A stretch of DNA of 13,300 bases from Chitinivibrionales bacterium (GCA_014729375.1 WJKA01000212.1:1-13300), one strand, 5' to 3'. Positions 1 to 8,433 are shown, counted from the stretch's first letter. Notes: generated by a model from the sequence alone, not told the origin. Program-made: numbers and translations.

Positions 1-911
1 CGGAGGAACTGCGGCTGCACCTGCTGCGGCAGCTCACCAACTTCATCGAGGAACAGCGTGCCGCCGTCAGCCTCCTCGAAATGACCTTTTTTAGCTGCAA
101 CCGCGCCGGTAAACGCGCCTTTTTCGTGACCGAAAAGCTGGCTTTCGATAAGATTGGGAGGGATCGCGCCGCAGTTGACAGCAAGAAACGGCTTCCCGTT
201 TCGCTTACTCAGCTTGTGTGCGCTCCGCGCGAGGTTTTCCTTGCCGGTACCGGTCTCCCCGATCAGCAGCAGCGGAACATCGGTCGGCGCGGCCTGCTTG
301 ACAAGAGTTATGCACTTCTCGAATTTCGGACTTGAAAACACCAGGTCCTCAAACCGCTTTTCTTCAACCCGCGTTTTCAGCTCTTCAATAGTGGCTTCGT
401 GCTGCGCAAGAAGGTCCGAGTTTTTCACCAGGTTGGCCATGAGTGTCGAAAGTAACCGGAAAATGTCAAGGTCCTTCTGCGAGAAAGGGTGACGGTCTGT
501 TCTGCTGTCGAGATACAGGAAAAACTCTTTGCCGGGATATGCATTGTGAAGTGCTTCAAGCCTGCTGCACAGGACCGTCCGTATTTCATGACGGCTGATC
601 GATTCCTGCACGCGCAGGGTCTCATCACTGACAGTGTCTGAAATGAGAAGCGGCTCATTTTTTTCTTGTACAAGACGGATCGCGGTGGTACTGAACGGTG
701 TCTCACGCTCCTCCCGGCTGTCTTTGTGCATAATTTCCGGATTGCCGTTGGCGGAATCGCCGATAAGGAATGCCCTGTCGCAATCAAGGACTTTTCTGCA
801 AAGGGCCAGTCCTTTGCGCAGCAGAACGACCACATTCTGCTCCTCGGCCATTGCAGCAGTCAATCGAAGCGCGGCCTCAAGCAATTCCTGACTCGCGCTA
901 TTTTCTGTCAT
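1..911 (-). CDS. GAF-domain sigma-54-dependent transcriptional activator (3' end outside window)
   Basis: A continuous reading frame runs from an ATG at 911 to the left edge (303 codons seen), with a strong Shine-Dalgarno AAGGAG five bases upstream. Residues about 10-165 look like a GAF-type sensor domain, followed by a short helical linker (about 165-190). The AAA+ sigma-54 interaction domain then begins. It shows Walker A GETGTGKE (about 218-225), the sigma-54 contact loop GAFTGA (265-270) and Walker B TLFLDE (285-290). The rest of the ATPase domain and any C-terminal Fis-type HTH lie outside the window. By family knowledge it should activate RNA polymerase-sigma54 from upstream sites by ATP hydrolysis. 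The GAF ligand is unknown. Its start overlaps the 3' end of the kinase gene by 14 bp, implying translational coupling and a joint pathway. No frameshift is visible. Confidence 0.93.
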   Translation of the reverse strand, partial: MTENSASQELLEAALRLTAAMAEEQNVVVLLRKGLALCRKVLDCDRAFLIGDSANGNPEIMHKDSREERETPFSTTAIRLVQEKNEPLLISDTVSDETLRVQESISRHEIRTVLCSRLEALHNAYPGKEFFLYLDSRTDRHPFSQKDLDIFRLLSTLMANLVKNSDLLAQHEATIEELKTRVEEKRFEDLVFSSPKFEKCITLVKQAAPTDVPLLLIGETGTGKENLARSAHKLSKRNGKPFLAVNCGAIPPNLIESQLFGHEKGAFTGAVAAKKGHFEEADGGTLFLDEVGELPQQVQPQFL

Positions 912-2262
912 GAGCACTCCTTTCAGCTTTTATATCCCAGGAGATAATCTGCAATGGCATGACCTCAACCTGCCTTCGTAAAACACTGCCGTCCGCAGCA
1001 CGGATTTCGATCTTGTTCGGTCCCGGCGCCAGAGGAACACCGATAAGCCCCTCGCTGGAAAACGACCGCGCCCGCTTGCCGTTGATCACAAGGGTATCGG
1101 TCCTTTTTATTCCCTTGATCATAAGCGTACCGACATTACTGCCCGGAGTTGAGCTTATCAAGGGTCCGGGCCCGGAATCGCTTCCTTTTCCCCGCTGATA
1201 CGGTTGTTCTGTTTCGAGTGAATCCGACAGCATCCCTATTGTCGGAAGCGATGTTTTCCGGTCGTTCCGCTGGAGGAAAGCCGAGACAATTAATGCGATA
1301 CTTGCTATTCCGAACAGCGCTGTCAATGCCCGGAGAACGACAACTTTTCTTGAATGCCCCCCGGATGAAACGCCGGGAATCTCCGGGCCAGGAGGCTGCC
1401 TCCGCGCGATCTCCTTTCCGGCAACAAACGATGCGATATCTTCGCGGGCATATGCCTGACGGCCGCTGACATGTTCGGCGAGCACTGAATGCACTTTTTG
1501 CATATCCGGACGATCCTCTCTGTCTTTGTGCAGGCACTCTATGGTTGTTTTCCGGAGCGCTTCGGGACAGGAGTCCGCAGCAATTTCCGGCACCGGTTCG
1601 TTGAGCACCTTATAGGAAACTTCTCCCAGGGAATTGCCGGGAAACGGCACTTTGCCGGTGAGGATTTCGTAGAGCATGCATCCCAGCGAATAAATATCGA
1701 CGCGCCTGTCAACATCGGCCGGATTGACCATCGATTCCGGCGCCATATATGAAAGCGTGCCGATAACCGCGACCATCGATGACTGTTGAGTCAATTCCTG
1801 CTGAAAGGTTGCCAGCCCGAAATCGGCCAGCTTGATTCGTCCTTTTTTTCCAAGAAGAATATTGGCGGGTTTGACATCACGGTGAACAACATTCTCCGCG
1901 TGCGCGCTTTTCAGCGCGGCGGCAACCCGCTCCATGGCAATCAGGGACTCCATAACGGGTATCCCCCGTTGGAGCGCTGTATCAAACGAAATGCCCTCGA
2001 TATATTCCATCACGATATAATAATTGCCGCCGAAATAGGCATAATCATACACCGAAATGATATTTTCGTTGGTCAATGCTGCCATGGCCTCTGCTTCACG
2101 GCGGAACCTGATAATATCATGTTTGTTCTGCGAGCGCTGGGGGATCAGGCATTTAATCGCGACAATCCGTCCGAGTGATTTCTGCCTGGCCCTGAGAACA
2201 GACCCGAACCCTCCCCTGCCGATCTCATCGATGATTTCGTAATCTTTCAGTGCAAATGCCAT
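898..2262 (-). CDS. Transmembrane Ser/Thr protein kinase (Hanks/PknB type) with PEGA-like extracytoplasmic domain
   Basis: I chose the ATG at 2262 (454 aa). It has AGGA eight bases upstream, lies 5 bp after the TPR gene's stop, and places the kinase fold right at the N-terminus. An in-frame ATG at 2301 would add 13 residues that overlap the TPR gene. Kinase hallmarks (numbered from 2262): glycine loop GRGGFGSV (15-22), VAIK lysine K37, HRDVKPAN loop with catalytic D129, DFG at 147-149 and APE at 174-176, so it is predicted active. One hydrophobic helix (about 306-330) follows a proline-rich linker. The C-terminal domain (about 377-442) has a PEGA-like beta pattern (LVINGKR ... PLAPGPNKIEIRA) and should face the periplasm. 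The likely role is to phosphorylate cytoplasmic partners in response to an envelope signal. The coupled sigma-54 activator downstream is an obvious candidate target, which is inference. Confidence 0.93.
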   Translation of the reverse strand: MAFALKDYEIIDEIGRGGFGSVLRARQKSLGRIVAIKCLIPQRSQNKHDIIRFRREAEAMAALTNENIISVYDYAYFGGNYYIVMEYIEGISFDTALQRGIPVMESLIAMERVAAALKSAHAENVVHRDVKPANILLGKKGRIKLADFGLATFQQELTQQSSMVAVIGTLSYMAPESMVNPADVDRRVDIYSLGCMLYEILTGKVPFPGNSLGEVSYKVLNEPVPEIAADSCPEALRKTTIECLHKDREDRPDMQKVHSVLAEHVSGRQAYAREDIASFVAGKEIARRQPPGPEIPGVSSGGHSRKVVVLRALTALFGIASIALIVSAFLQRNDRKTSLPTIGMLSDSLETEQPYQRGKGSDSGPGPLISSTPGSNVGTLMIKGIKRTDTLVINGKRARSFSSEGLIGVPLAPGPNKIEIRAADGSVLRRQVEVMPLQIISWDIKAERSAHDRK

Positions 2263-2267
2263 GCAGT

Positions 2268-3044
2268 TTATCCTGACCGATGTTTTGCTTTGCGGAGCCA
2301 TTGCTCGAAATACGCGTTGCCCGGTGACAATTCAACTGCTTGTGAAAAATGCGATGCCGCTGATGAATATTCGCCCGCAGCCCAGGCTACCGCACCGAGG
2401 TTGAAATGCGCCATTGCATATTCGGGCTGCAATTCCAGCACGCGGCGATAGCTTTGCCGCGCCTTATCCAGATTTCCACCGGTTTGATAGAGCGCGCCGA
2501 GAAGGTTGTGCGCCTTGACAAGTGTCGAATCGTAGACAATTGCGTTTTTCAGTCGCCTGATTGCAGCATCAATATTTTCTTCCCTGTTATGGCACGTGCC
2601 GAGGTTAAAATGAAGGATTGCCAGCGTGCGGCGGACTTCGGAAGTATTCGGTTGAAGATTTGATGCTACATTCATATGGTATATTGCAGGATACCAGTCA
2701 TGTGCACACCCCAGGCCAAGCTCCATTTTATACATCGCCTCGGCACACAAGCTCATGCCCATCCCGTAATGGGCCTCGAAGTTCTCAGGGTTGCGGTCGA
2801 GTATCGAAGAATATATTGTGCGTGCAGAGAGGAAATCACCAGCTTCAAGAAGTCGGTGAGCGTGGTCGAGATTGCTGTTGGTGCAGGAGACTGATAGCAA
2901 TAAAAATATGCAGATTGATGCAATTGCCGCTATAGAAATAATGCATTGCAATTCGAACGGAGGGTCAGGCTCTGAGCCGGACAAATTTTCTTTGAGCGGC
3001 CGGATTGCAGCATCCGGAGGTCTGATGAAATAATACACCATCAT
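2268..3044 (-). CDS. Membrane-anchored TPR-repeat protein
   Basis: This 258-aa protein has an N-terminal hydrophobic segment (about 35-53) ending in SVSC. Cys54 could be a lipoprotein acylation site, but Ser at -3 makes the lipobox weak, so a signal anchor is equally possible. From about residue 57 to the end it consists of tetratricopeptide repeats, visible as repeated A-x-G-x-Y/F ... A-x-x-x-F/Y ... L-x-P blocks, for example around 173-206 and 207-240. TPRs bind proteins, so this is probably a scaffold. It is the first gene of the operon with the kinase, 5 bp upstream of the preferred kinase start. The start is uncertain: the tandem ATGs at 3041-3044 lack a clear Shine-Dalgarno, and about 30 polar residues precede the hydrophobic stretch, which is unusual for a signal peptide. 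A non-ATG start nearer the hydrophobic segment is possible. The exact function is not recognisable. Confidence 0.85.
   Translation of the reverse strand: MMVYYFIRPPDAAIRPLKENLSGSEPDPPFELQCIISIAAIASICIFLLLSVSCTNSNLDHAHRLLEAGDFLSARTIYSSILDRNPENFEAHYGMGMSLCAEAMYKMELGLGCAHDWYPAIYHMNVASNLQPNTSEVRRTLAILHFNLGTCHNREENIDAAIRRLKNAIVYDSTLVKAHNLLGALYQTGGNLDKARQSYRRVLELQPEYAMAHFNLGAVAWAAGEYSSAASHFSQAVELSPGNAYFEQWLRKAKHRSG
2271..2274 (-). promoter_or_regulatory. Ribosome binding site that decides the kinase start
   Basis: AGGA lies eight bases before the ATG at 2262 and directly abuts the TAA stop of the upstream TPR gene. The longer alternative start at 2301 has no comparable site. This favours termination-reinitiation coupling and the 454-residue kinase. 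Confidence 0.6.
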
Positions 3045-3175
3045 TAAATAAAAAGTTCTGTTGAATATCAGGCGGAATCGATGTCTCGTATCAAAAATAG
3101 TTAAGACGGCAGTAAAATCACCAATGATTTATATTATCTTCGATACGTATACTCAGGATTGGCGACAGCCCGGCC
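3045..3175. promoter_or_regulatory. Divergent intergenic region with palindromic candidate operator
   Basis: This 131-bp A/T-rich gap separates the signalling operon (leftward) from the sugar-sensor regulator (rightward), so it should hold promoters for both. The palindrome ATACGTAT (3143-3150) overlaps GTATAC (3147-3152), which fits the minimal GT-N2-AC core common to GntR-type operators. The regulator might therefore control its own expression. A/T-rich stretches such as TATATTAT near 3130-3137 could supply a -10 box, but no convincing -35/-10 pair is visible. The assignment is tentative. Confidence 0.35.
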
Positions 3176-4825
3176 GTGGATCATCGTTTCATTGAGTTCG
3201 CTGCTGCTGATTCACGACCATCCACCGAGAGCATGACAGCGCTTACAAAAGCATTAGTCTTTCTTCGGGAAACAATACTACAGAACCGTCGTAAACACCG
3301 TTTACGGCTGCCTGCAATAAGGACAATGGCCCGGCACATCGATGTTTCCTATGAGACAATGCGTAAAGCGGTAAATTATTACGGCAGGAACGGATGTCTT
3401 TTATCGAGACCGGCACGGGGCGTTACGATCGATCCCCAAATTCCGCTGCCGCAGATTCCGGAAGACGGTTTACTATTTAGCTCACCGGATGCACGGCACC
3501 TTACCTGGCAGAAAACCCTGGTCGAGCTGAAACGGGATATACTCAACGGTGTTTTCGGTTACAACGAACCGTTGCCGTCACGGAAAGAACTCCAAAGCCG
3601 CTATGGCATTTCATATCCTACTCTTAAAAAAGCCCTTGACCAATGCATTGCCGAAAAACTGCTTGTCCTGCACGCCAGGTCATTTATTACATTCGGCGTC
3701 AAACAAACCCGCTCCTGTTCACGGCTGGTTGTTATCGGCGACCGGCGTCCTGAGGGAATCGCAGCCGGGCTTAATGCCGATGAATTCCTCCGCACGCTGG
3801 AACATTTCTGTGCGTCAAGCGGAATAACCCTCGAAATGTATGCACACACCATGCGGGACAACCGCTTGATTCTTACCAATGTCGAAACCGGAAAAGAGTG
3901 CAGGATCAAACACCCCGGTACAATACTCGGGTTTATTTACGTTGCCGTCTTTCTTGAGAAAAATGAAGCCAGAGCACGGCAAATAGATTTTCCCAAAAGC
4001 ACCTGCACAACAGTATTCAATGACATGCTGCGGATGCTCTGGCATTTCAAACGGCCGGTGGCAGTCTATACCTTCGATGAAACATTATTTTTTCCGGCAT
4101 TTCTCCGGAAATCACAATTATTCAAATTTTTCAAAGTGGCAACAACCGCAGCACCATCACGGCAGGTAGGACGCTATCTGCTGAGTCGCGGCCATAAAAA
4201 AATTGCCTATATCTCGCCCTTTCACGGTGCGGCCTGGTCTCAGGCCCGGCTGGAAGGCCTGAGACAAGCGTACCGGGAAGCCGGTTTAGCCGAAAATGTT
4301 ATTACCTGTGTTCTCGATCACTATGAATCGCCATATTCCTTTTTGCATGAAGCCAACCGGCGGTATACAATTGACGGTATGAGCGGCCTGTATAAAAAAT
4401 GGAAAGCAAAAAACCCTCATCTCCAGAGCACCCATCTGGAAAAAGGTATGCACTTTCTGAATTATGATTACAAAATCAACGCGGAAATCGCATTCCAGCT
4501 TTCGCCGCTGCTGAAACGGGCACATAAGGATACTTCAATTACAGCCTGGGTTGCCGCAAATGACAATACCGTAGTTATTATCGATGATTTTCTGCAAAGC
4601 AATTCTGTTTCTATGCCTGATGATCTTTCTTTGATCTCTTTTGATAATTCCATTTATGCTCTTCGGAACCGTATTTGTTCGTATGATTTCAATATCTCCA
4701 GGATTACCGGCACCATGCTTCAATTCCTGATGAATGCAACCTCGATGAAAGCCGTGCACCGACAAGAGACAATCAGAATCGATGGCGTCATTATTGCACG
4801 CGCATCATTAAAATCTCCGGGCTGA
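3176..4825 (+). CDS. Transcriptional regulator: two tandem GntR-like winged helices plus LacI-like sensor domain
   Basis: The longest frame starts at GTG 3176 (549 aa). An ATG at 3233 (residue 20) directly precedes the first helix, has GAGA just upstream, and may be the true start. The first winged helix-turn-helix spans about 23-86, with LPAIRTMARHIDVSYETMRK carrying the recognition region. A second, similar one spans about 113-175 (LPSRKELQSRYGISYPTLKK). From about 180 to the end is a periplasmic-binding-protein-like fold of the LacI/GalR kind, including a subdomain with GRYLLSRGHKKIAYISP (332-348) and WVAANDN ... PDDLSLISFDN near the C-terminus. By family knowledge such proteins bind a small sugar or derivative and switch DNA binding. 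Two DNA-binding modules in one chain are uncommon; a single copy is the norm. The neighbouring UROD-like and GH39 genes suggest it senses a product of the glycan they act on, which is inference. Confidence 0.9.
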   Translation: MDHRFIEFAAADSRPSTESMTALTKALVFLRETILQNRRKHRLRLPAIRTMARHIDVSYETMRKAVNYYGRNGCLLSRPARGVTIDPQIPLPQIPEDGLLFSSPDARHLTWQKTLVELKRDILNGVFGYNEPLPSRKELQSRYGISYPTLKKALDQCIAEKLLVLHARSFITFGVKQTRSCSRLVVIGDRRPEGIAAGLNADEFLRTLEHFCASSGITLEMYAHTMRDNRLILTNVETGKECRIKHPGTILGFIYVAVFLEKNEARARQIDFPKSTCTTVFNDMLRMLWHFKRPVAVYTFDETLFFPAFLRKSQLFKFFKVATTAAPSRQVGRYLLSRGHKKIAYISPFHGAAWSQARLEGLRQAYREAGLAENVITCVLDHYESPYSFLHEANRRYTIDGMSGLYKKWKAKNPHLQSTHLEKGMHFLNYDYKINAEIAFQLSPLLKRAHKDTSITAWVAANDNTVVIIDDFLQSNSVSMPDDLSLISFDNSIYALRNRICSYDFNISRITGTMLQFLMNATSMKAVHRQETIRIDGVIIARASLKSPG

Positions 4826-4911
4826 ACCCCATGTCGTCATCTTTCAGCCTGTTGTCATTTAATAAAATCAATTATTAAGTATGGATTGATTGCTGTTTCT
4901 GTACTATTTTA

Positions 4912-6168
4912 ATGATAATGAAAATCACCTCAAAAGACAGAACGATCCTTCGCACGCTTGCCGAAAAGCAGGCAGCGATTGCATCATTGCCGGTTCAGAA
5001 AGAACGTGCTGCGCACTGGTCCCGGCTCAACGGCCTGAAGAAAGGGCGGCCGATGGTGTGGATCAATGAAATTCCCTGGCATGAAATGGATGTTAACAAC
5101 GAGCTTGCTCTTCAGTGTGAAGATGAATTCTGCCGCACTGTCGAAAAAAAAATGCGCCGTACACTCTACACCTGGGAACATATGCCCGCCGATATGGTGG
5201 TGGAACCAAAATTCTATTCTCCTCTGGTTATTTCTGACACCGGTTTCGGCATTCAGGGAGATACGGCAATTGCCCCGTCGGCAACAATCGAGGGCATTAC
5301 CTCACATGAATTTCATCCGCAGATCAAGGATGAGTCCGATATCGAAAATATAAAATTCCCGAGGATTTCACTTGACAGGGAAGCAAGCGACCGGAATTAT
5401 CAGGCTCTTGTCGAGTGTTTCGGCGATATATGTGCGATTGAGCAGGTCGGAATTCATCATTTCTGGTTTGCTCCCTGGGATGAACTGGTTACCTGGTGGG
5501 GGGTACAGGAGGCACTGACCGATCTTCTGATGTGCCCGGATCTTGTGCATGCGGCAATGGACCGGCTGGTGACCGCTCATTGTGAACGCTTGCGGCAATG
5601 GGAAGAACTTGATGTGCTTTCATCCATTGACGGCAACTACCGCGTGGGCTCCGGAGGATTGGCCTATTGTGATGAAATTCCAGGAAAGGAATTTGATCAG
5701 GATCATGTTGCGACCGCCGATCAGTGGGGGTGCAGTGCTGCGCAGATATTTGTCAGCGTTTCTCCGGAAATGCACGAAGAATTTGCGCTTCAATACGAGC
5801 GCCGCTGGCTGGAGCGGTTCGGACTGACCTATTACGGCTGCTGTGAGCCGCTGCACGATAAAATTCATATCCTCAAAACCATTCCCAACCTTCGGAAAAT
5901 ATCGATCAGTCCATGGGCGGATGCAGAAAAGGCGGCAGAGCGGATCGGCGCCGATTATGTGATTTCCTGCAAGCCGAATCCCGCTGTTTTTGCAGAAGAC
6001 GCCTGGAATCCTGTACAAGCGAAAAAGGACCTTGAAACGGTTATGGAAAAGCTTTCCGGCTGTATCGTTGAAGTGATTATGAAAGATATCAGTACGGTAC
6101 GCAATGAGCCGCAAAGGCTCTGGGAATGGGCACAGATAGCGACAGACGTAGCCGGGAAGTACAGTTGA
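4912..6168 (+). CDS. Uroporphyrinogen decarboxylase-like (UROD/MtaA superfamily) protein, substrate unknown
   Basis: This 418-aa soluble protein has no signal peptide. The C-terminal half carries a pattern I associate with UROD-like proteins found near carbohydrate genes: YYGCCEPLHDK (about 307-317), then IPNLRKISISPWAD and YVISCKPNPA. Cysteines and the histidine of GCCEPLH resemble the metal-binding region of cobalamin-dependent methyltransferases such as MtaA/CmuA. It is unlikely to be HemE: it is longer than the usual 340-360 residues, I see none of HemE's N-terminal motifs, and the context is not haem synthesis. A role in methyl transfer or demethylation is possible but unproven; no corrinoid protein gene is visible here. 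It starts 86 bp after the regulator on the same strand and may be co-transcribed. The start ATGATAATG has no obvious Shine-Dalgarno; ATG 4918 is an alternative. It converges with the GH39 gene at 6208. Confidence 0.8.
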   Translation: MIMKITSKDRTILRTLAEKQAAIASLPVQKERAAHWSRLNGLKKGRPMVWINEIPWHEMDVNNELALQCEDEFCRTVEKKMRRTLYTWEHMPADMVVEPKFYSPLVISDTGFGIQGDTAIAPSATIEGITSHEFHPQIKDESDIENIKFPRISLDREASDRNYQALVECFGDICAIEQVGIHHFWFAPWDELVTWWGVQEALTDLLMCPDLVHAAMDRLVTAHCERLRQWEELDVLSSIDGNYRVGSGGLAYCDEIPGKEFDQDHVATADQWGCSAAQIFVSVSPEMHEEFALQYERRWLERFGLTYYGCCEPLHDKIHILKTIPNLRKISISPWADAEKAAERIGADYVISCKPNPAVFAEDAWNPVQAKKDLETVMEKLSGCIVEVIMKDISTVRNEPQRLWEWAQIATDVAGKYS

Positions 6169-6207
6169 TCTACACACTTTACGCTCATATATTACCAGGT
6201 AGATTAA

Positions 6208-8427
6208 CTATTCGGTAATAAAGAGTGCCGTAGTTTTGTTTCTGCCGCTCCGTGAAATTTTCATAAACAGTATTTCTGATTTTTTTGTTATCCCGCGATG
6301 AATTATTTCTTCTGAATCCGGAAGAAGCACCTGGTTGCAGATGTTTCTTCCCAGGGCATTAAAGATTTTGACATGTGCAATTTCCGGGCTGGTATTATGG
6401 AGAATGAGGCGGTTTTCCGATGATTCCATATAAACGCTGTTCGATTGAAAACTGCACTGCATCGGGAAAGATTCAGCGGCGACACTCCCATCCATGGTCA
6501 CCCCCTCTCCTTTCCGTCCCCAGTAATCCACCGGCACGATTATATAAAAGCCCTGCGGGGTTCCCTGCGGAAGCAGATGCAAGAATGTCGTGGTAAACTG
6601 GTCTGCCTCATTGACCCGACGGTAGGCGCCGTTTTCGGTTTCAGAATAGAGAACTTCATAGGTTTTAATATACCGTGACGGTGACGGGTCCCACCGGATC
6701 ATATAATGTTCTTCACCGGTCATGGTACCGTCGTATTTGTCTACTTTGATACTGGATGCCGGCTGGGGAGGACCCGCGGGCTTTGGGGCGAGGATAACCA
6801 TACTCACGCCGGGCATGGGAAGCTCGAACTGGGTAGTAAAACTTCCTCCGGTAATGGAAACTTCCTCTGGCGGCTCTATGGTTTCCAGCTCCATGCGTTT
6901 GCGTATTTCGGCAAATTGCGCGGCATCGGGCTGTTCGGGTCCCTGCCAGGGGAACAGCGCGCGCACCTGGTCCTGTCCCAGAACAAAGCCGTCGGTGCAG
7001 CTTGTAAATTCCTCAACCGGACCGCCGAGTTCTTCCCAGACACGATATGCATTGGAATGATGCTCATCGATACGGTAGTGTACCAGCGCAGCCTGACTGT
7101 AGGGTATATCGGAAAATGAAAGGCTGACCGTGCACAGGCTTTCCGGGCAGGCGACATAGTATTCTTTATTGTTAAACACCATCACCGCCACGCGGCCGTC
7201 ATCATCTTTGGTCGCCAGGGCATCGACCCGCGCGATATTCTGCGAAGCACTTATTGGCGGTACCGTGTAACCGTCGGTGGCAATATGCATATCGCCGGTG
7301 AGCGACATGAGCTCGTACACATTAAGCGCGCATTTTTTTATCTGCTCAAAAGGCCCTTCGTTGTCGTCAAATCCGGGACCGGTAAACAGGGCCATCAGGG
7401 AGCGGCCCGCCCAGTCATGCAGAAACGCATTGTCCTGGTTCATCAACAGATAATCGACGCCATGGTCCTCGATTGCTGCGGTTTGACACGCCCAGATCCG
7501 GCAGGCAACCATTGCTGCGTACGACGGCCCGATCCGCCAGCCGATCGGGTTCTGGTGCCCGGATATGGGATCGGATTCATCATCGTTGACCTTGACTTTG
7601 CCCGCATAATCGGGGAATTCATTTTCAATTATATCGGTCATCTCCTTCGACCAGTCCACCGCCTCCCAGTATGGTCCCTTGACATGTGCAGTCACATAAT
7701 CGATTCGTGACGGTTTTTCGGTTGTGTAGATATTAGCATTATTATAAAGATACTCAAGCAGTCTCCGAAGGCCGTTTGTTCCCATCGCGCCGCTTCCGTA
7801 CACCAGTTGATCATCGATTGAATGCAGCGCGGCCTCCTCGACCATGCATTTCATGGCATAGCCGGTCGAATACCCGACTTCATTGTCGGTCTGGAACAGC
7901 CACCTGCGGACCTCGTCGATACCGTACCGGTCGACATAATGCTGTGCGAGTGGTTTGATAAAATTGTACCACTTATCGCGATAGGATTGACTGGAGGCAA
8001 AACTCCCATAATTAACCGGAAAGTCCCGGGGACCGGTCATTAGCTCCATGTGCGGACGGATACCGTCATCAAGCATACGATCAATGACTTCGTCGAGTTC
8101 GCCGAAATCGCAATCCGCAGGATAGGTCGAAAGATCGTTGGCCCGGGCTGATTTGATAATCTGGTGGATTCGGAGGTAATCGAAACCTTTATGCGGAATG
8201 CCGCCCATGTACATGGTACGCTGCATATAGGCTTCAGCCAGCTCGGTCCATCCGCCGGATGCATGTCCCGAGCATCGCCACATATGATACAGTGGGGCGA
8301 TGTCCGTATTGTAATGAACGTTTATGGAAATTGCTTTCTGAGCAAATCCCGGATCCGTGAATATAAACAATGCAATCACAAGGTTAAGCGCATAAGGGAA
8401 CGATCGTATACCGACAGTCGCTTTCAT
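6208..8427 (-). CDS. Secreted alpha-L-iduronidase-like glycoside hydrolase (GH39), paralog A
   Basis: The start ATG 8427 (739 aa) has a perfect AGGAGG seven bases upstream. An in-frame ATG at 8472 lacks one and would overlap the upstream terminator. Residues 1-30 form a signal peptide. The catalytic domain matches human IDUA block by block: MWRCSGH, YMGGIPH, YLRIH (R86, H88), RPHMELMTG, RYGIDEVRRWLF, then TDNEV with acid/base E183 preceded by N182. Next come AHVKG (H248, K250), NDDESDP with nucleophile E284, and NQDNAF ... GRSLM (D332, R342). A beta-sandwich and a fibronectin-III-like domain (about 555-645) with KTYEVLYS and VPVDYWGRKG follow, as in IDUA. The tail (about 670-739) resembles a diverged T9SS sorting domain. 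Of the three paralogs this one keeps the most IDUA active-site residues, so it is the best candidate for true alpha-L-iduronidase activity on an iduronate-containing glycan. It is last in the tandem set. Confidence 0.88.
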   Translation of the reverse strand: MKATVGIRSFPYALNLVIALFIFTDPGFAQKAISINVHYNTDIAPLYHMWRCSGHASGGWTELAEAYMQRTMYMGGIPHKGFDYLRIHQIIKSARANDLSTYPADCDFGELDEVIDRMLDDGIRPHMELMTGPRDFPVNYGSFASSQSYRDKWYNFIKPLAQHYVDRYGIDEVRRWLFQTDNEVGYSTGYAMKCMVEEAALHSIDDQLVYGSGAMGTNGLRRLLEYLYNNANIYTTEKPSRIDYVTAHVKGPYWEAVDWSKEMTDIIENEFPDYAGKVKVNDDESDPISGHQNPIGWRIGPSYAAMVACRIWACQTAAIEDHGVDYLLMNQDNAFLHDWAGRSLMALFTGPGFDDNEGPFEQIKKCALNVYELMSLTGDMHIATDGYTVPPISASQNIARVDALATKDDDGRVAVMVFNNKEYYVACPESLCTVSLSFSDIPYSQAALVHYRIDEHHSNAYRVWEELGGPVEEFTSCTDGFVLGQDQVRALFPWQGPEQPDAAQFAEIRKRMELETIEPPEEVSITGGSFTTQFELPMPGVSMVILAPKPAGPPQPASSIKVDKYDGTMTGEEHYMIRWDPSPSRYIKTYEVLYSETENGAYRRVNEADQFTTTFLHLLPQGTPQGFYIIVPVDYWGRKGEGVTMDGSVAAESFPMQCSFQSNSVYMESSENRLILHNTSPEIAHVKIFNALGRNICNQVLLPDSEEIIHRGITKKSEILFMKISRSGRNKTTALFITE

Positions 8428-8433
8428 GAGAGT

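Noticed and set aside
425..835. Minus-strand open frame (136 codons) inside the sigma-54 activator gene
   Set aside because: Same strand but a different frame from the GAF domain. The activator frame is continuous from 911 to the left edge, so this is out-of-frame noise.
4820..4849. GGCTGAA ... TTCAGCC hairpin at the end of the regulator gene
   Set aside because: A 7-bp stem with a 16-nt loop and no following T-run is too weak to call a terminator; the regulator and UROD-like genes may be co-transcribed through it.
4912..6168. Calling the UROD-like gene hemE
   Set aside because: The length, the GCCEPLHDK region and the carbohydrate context do not fit a true uroporphyrinogen decarboxylase.
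5620..6177. Minus-strand open frame (185 codons) opposite the UROD-like gene
   Set aside because: The sense strand carries clear family motifs over the same bases, and the antisense product has no recognisable features.
6190..6220. TATTACC ... GGTAATA inverted repeat at the convergent gene ends
   Set aside because: It sits where a bidirectional terminator would be expected, but the stem is short and A/T-rich with a 17-nt loop, so it could be chance.
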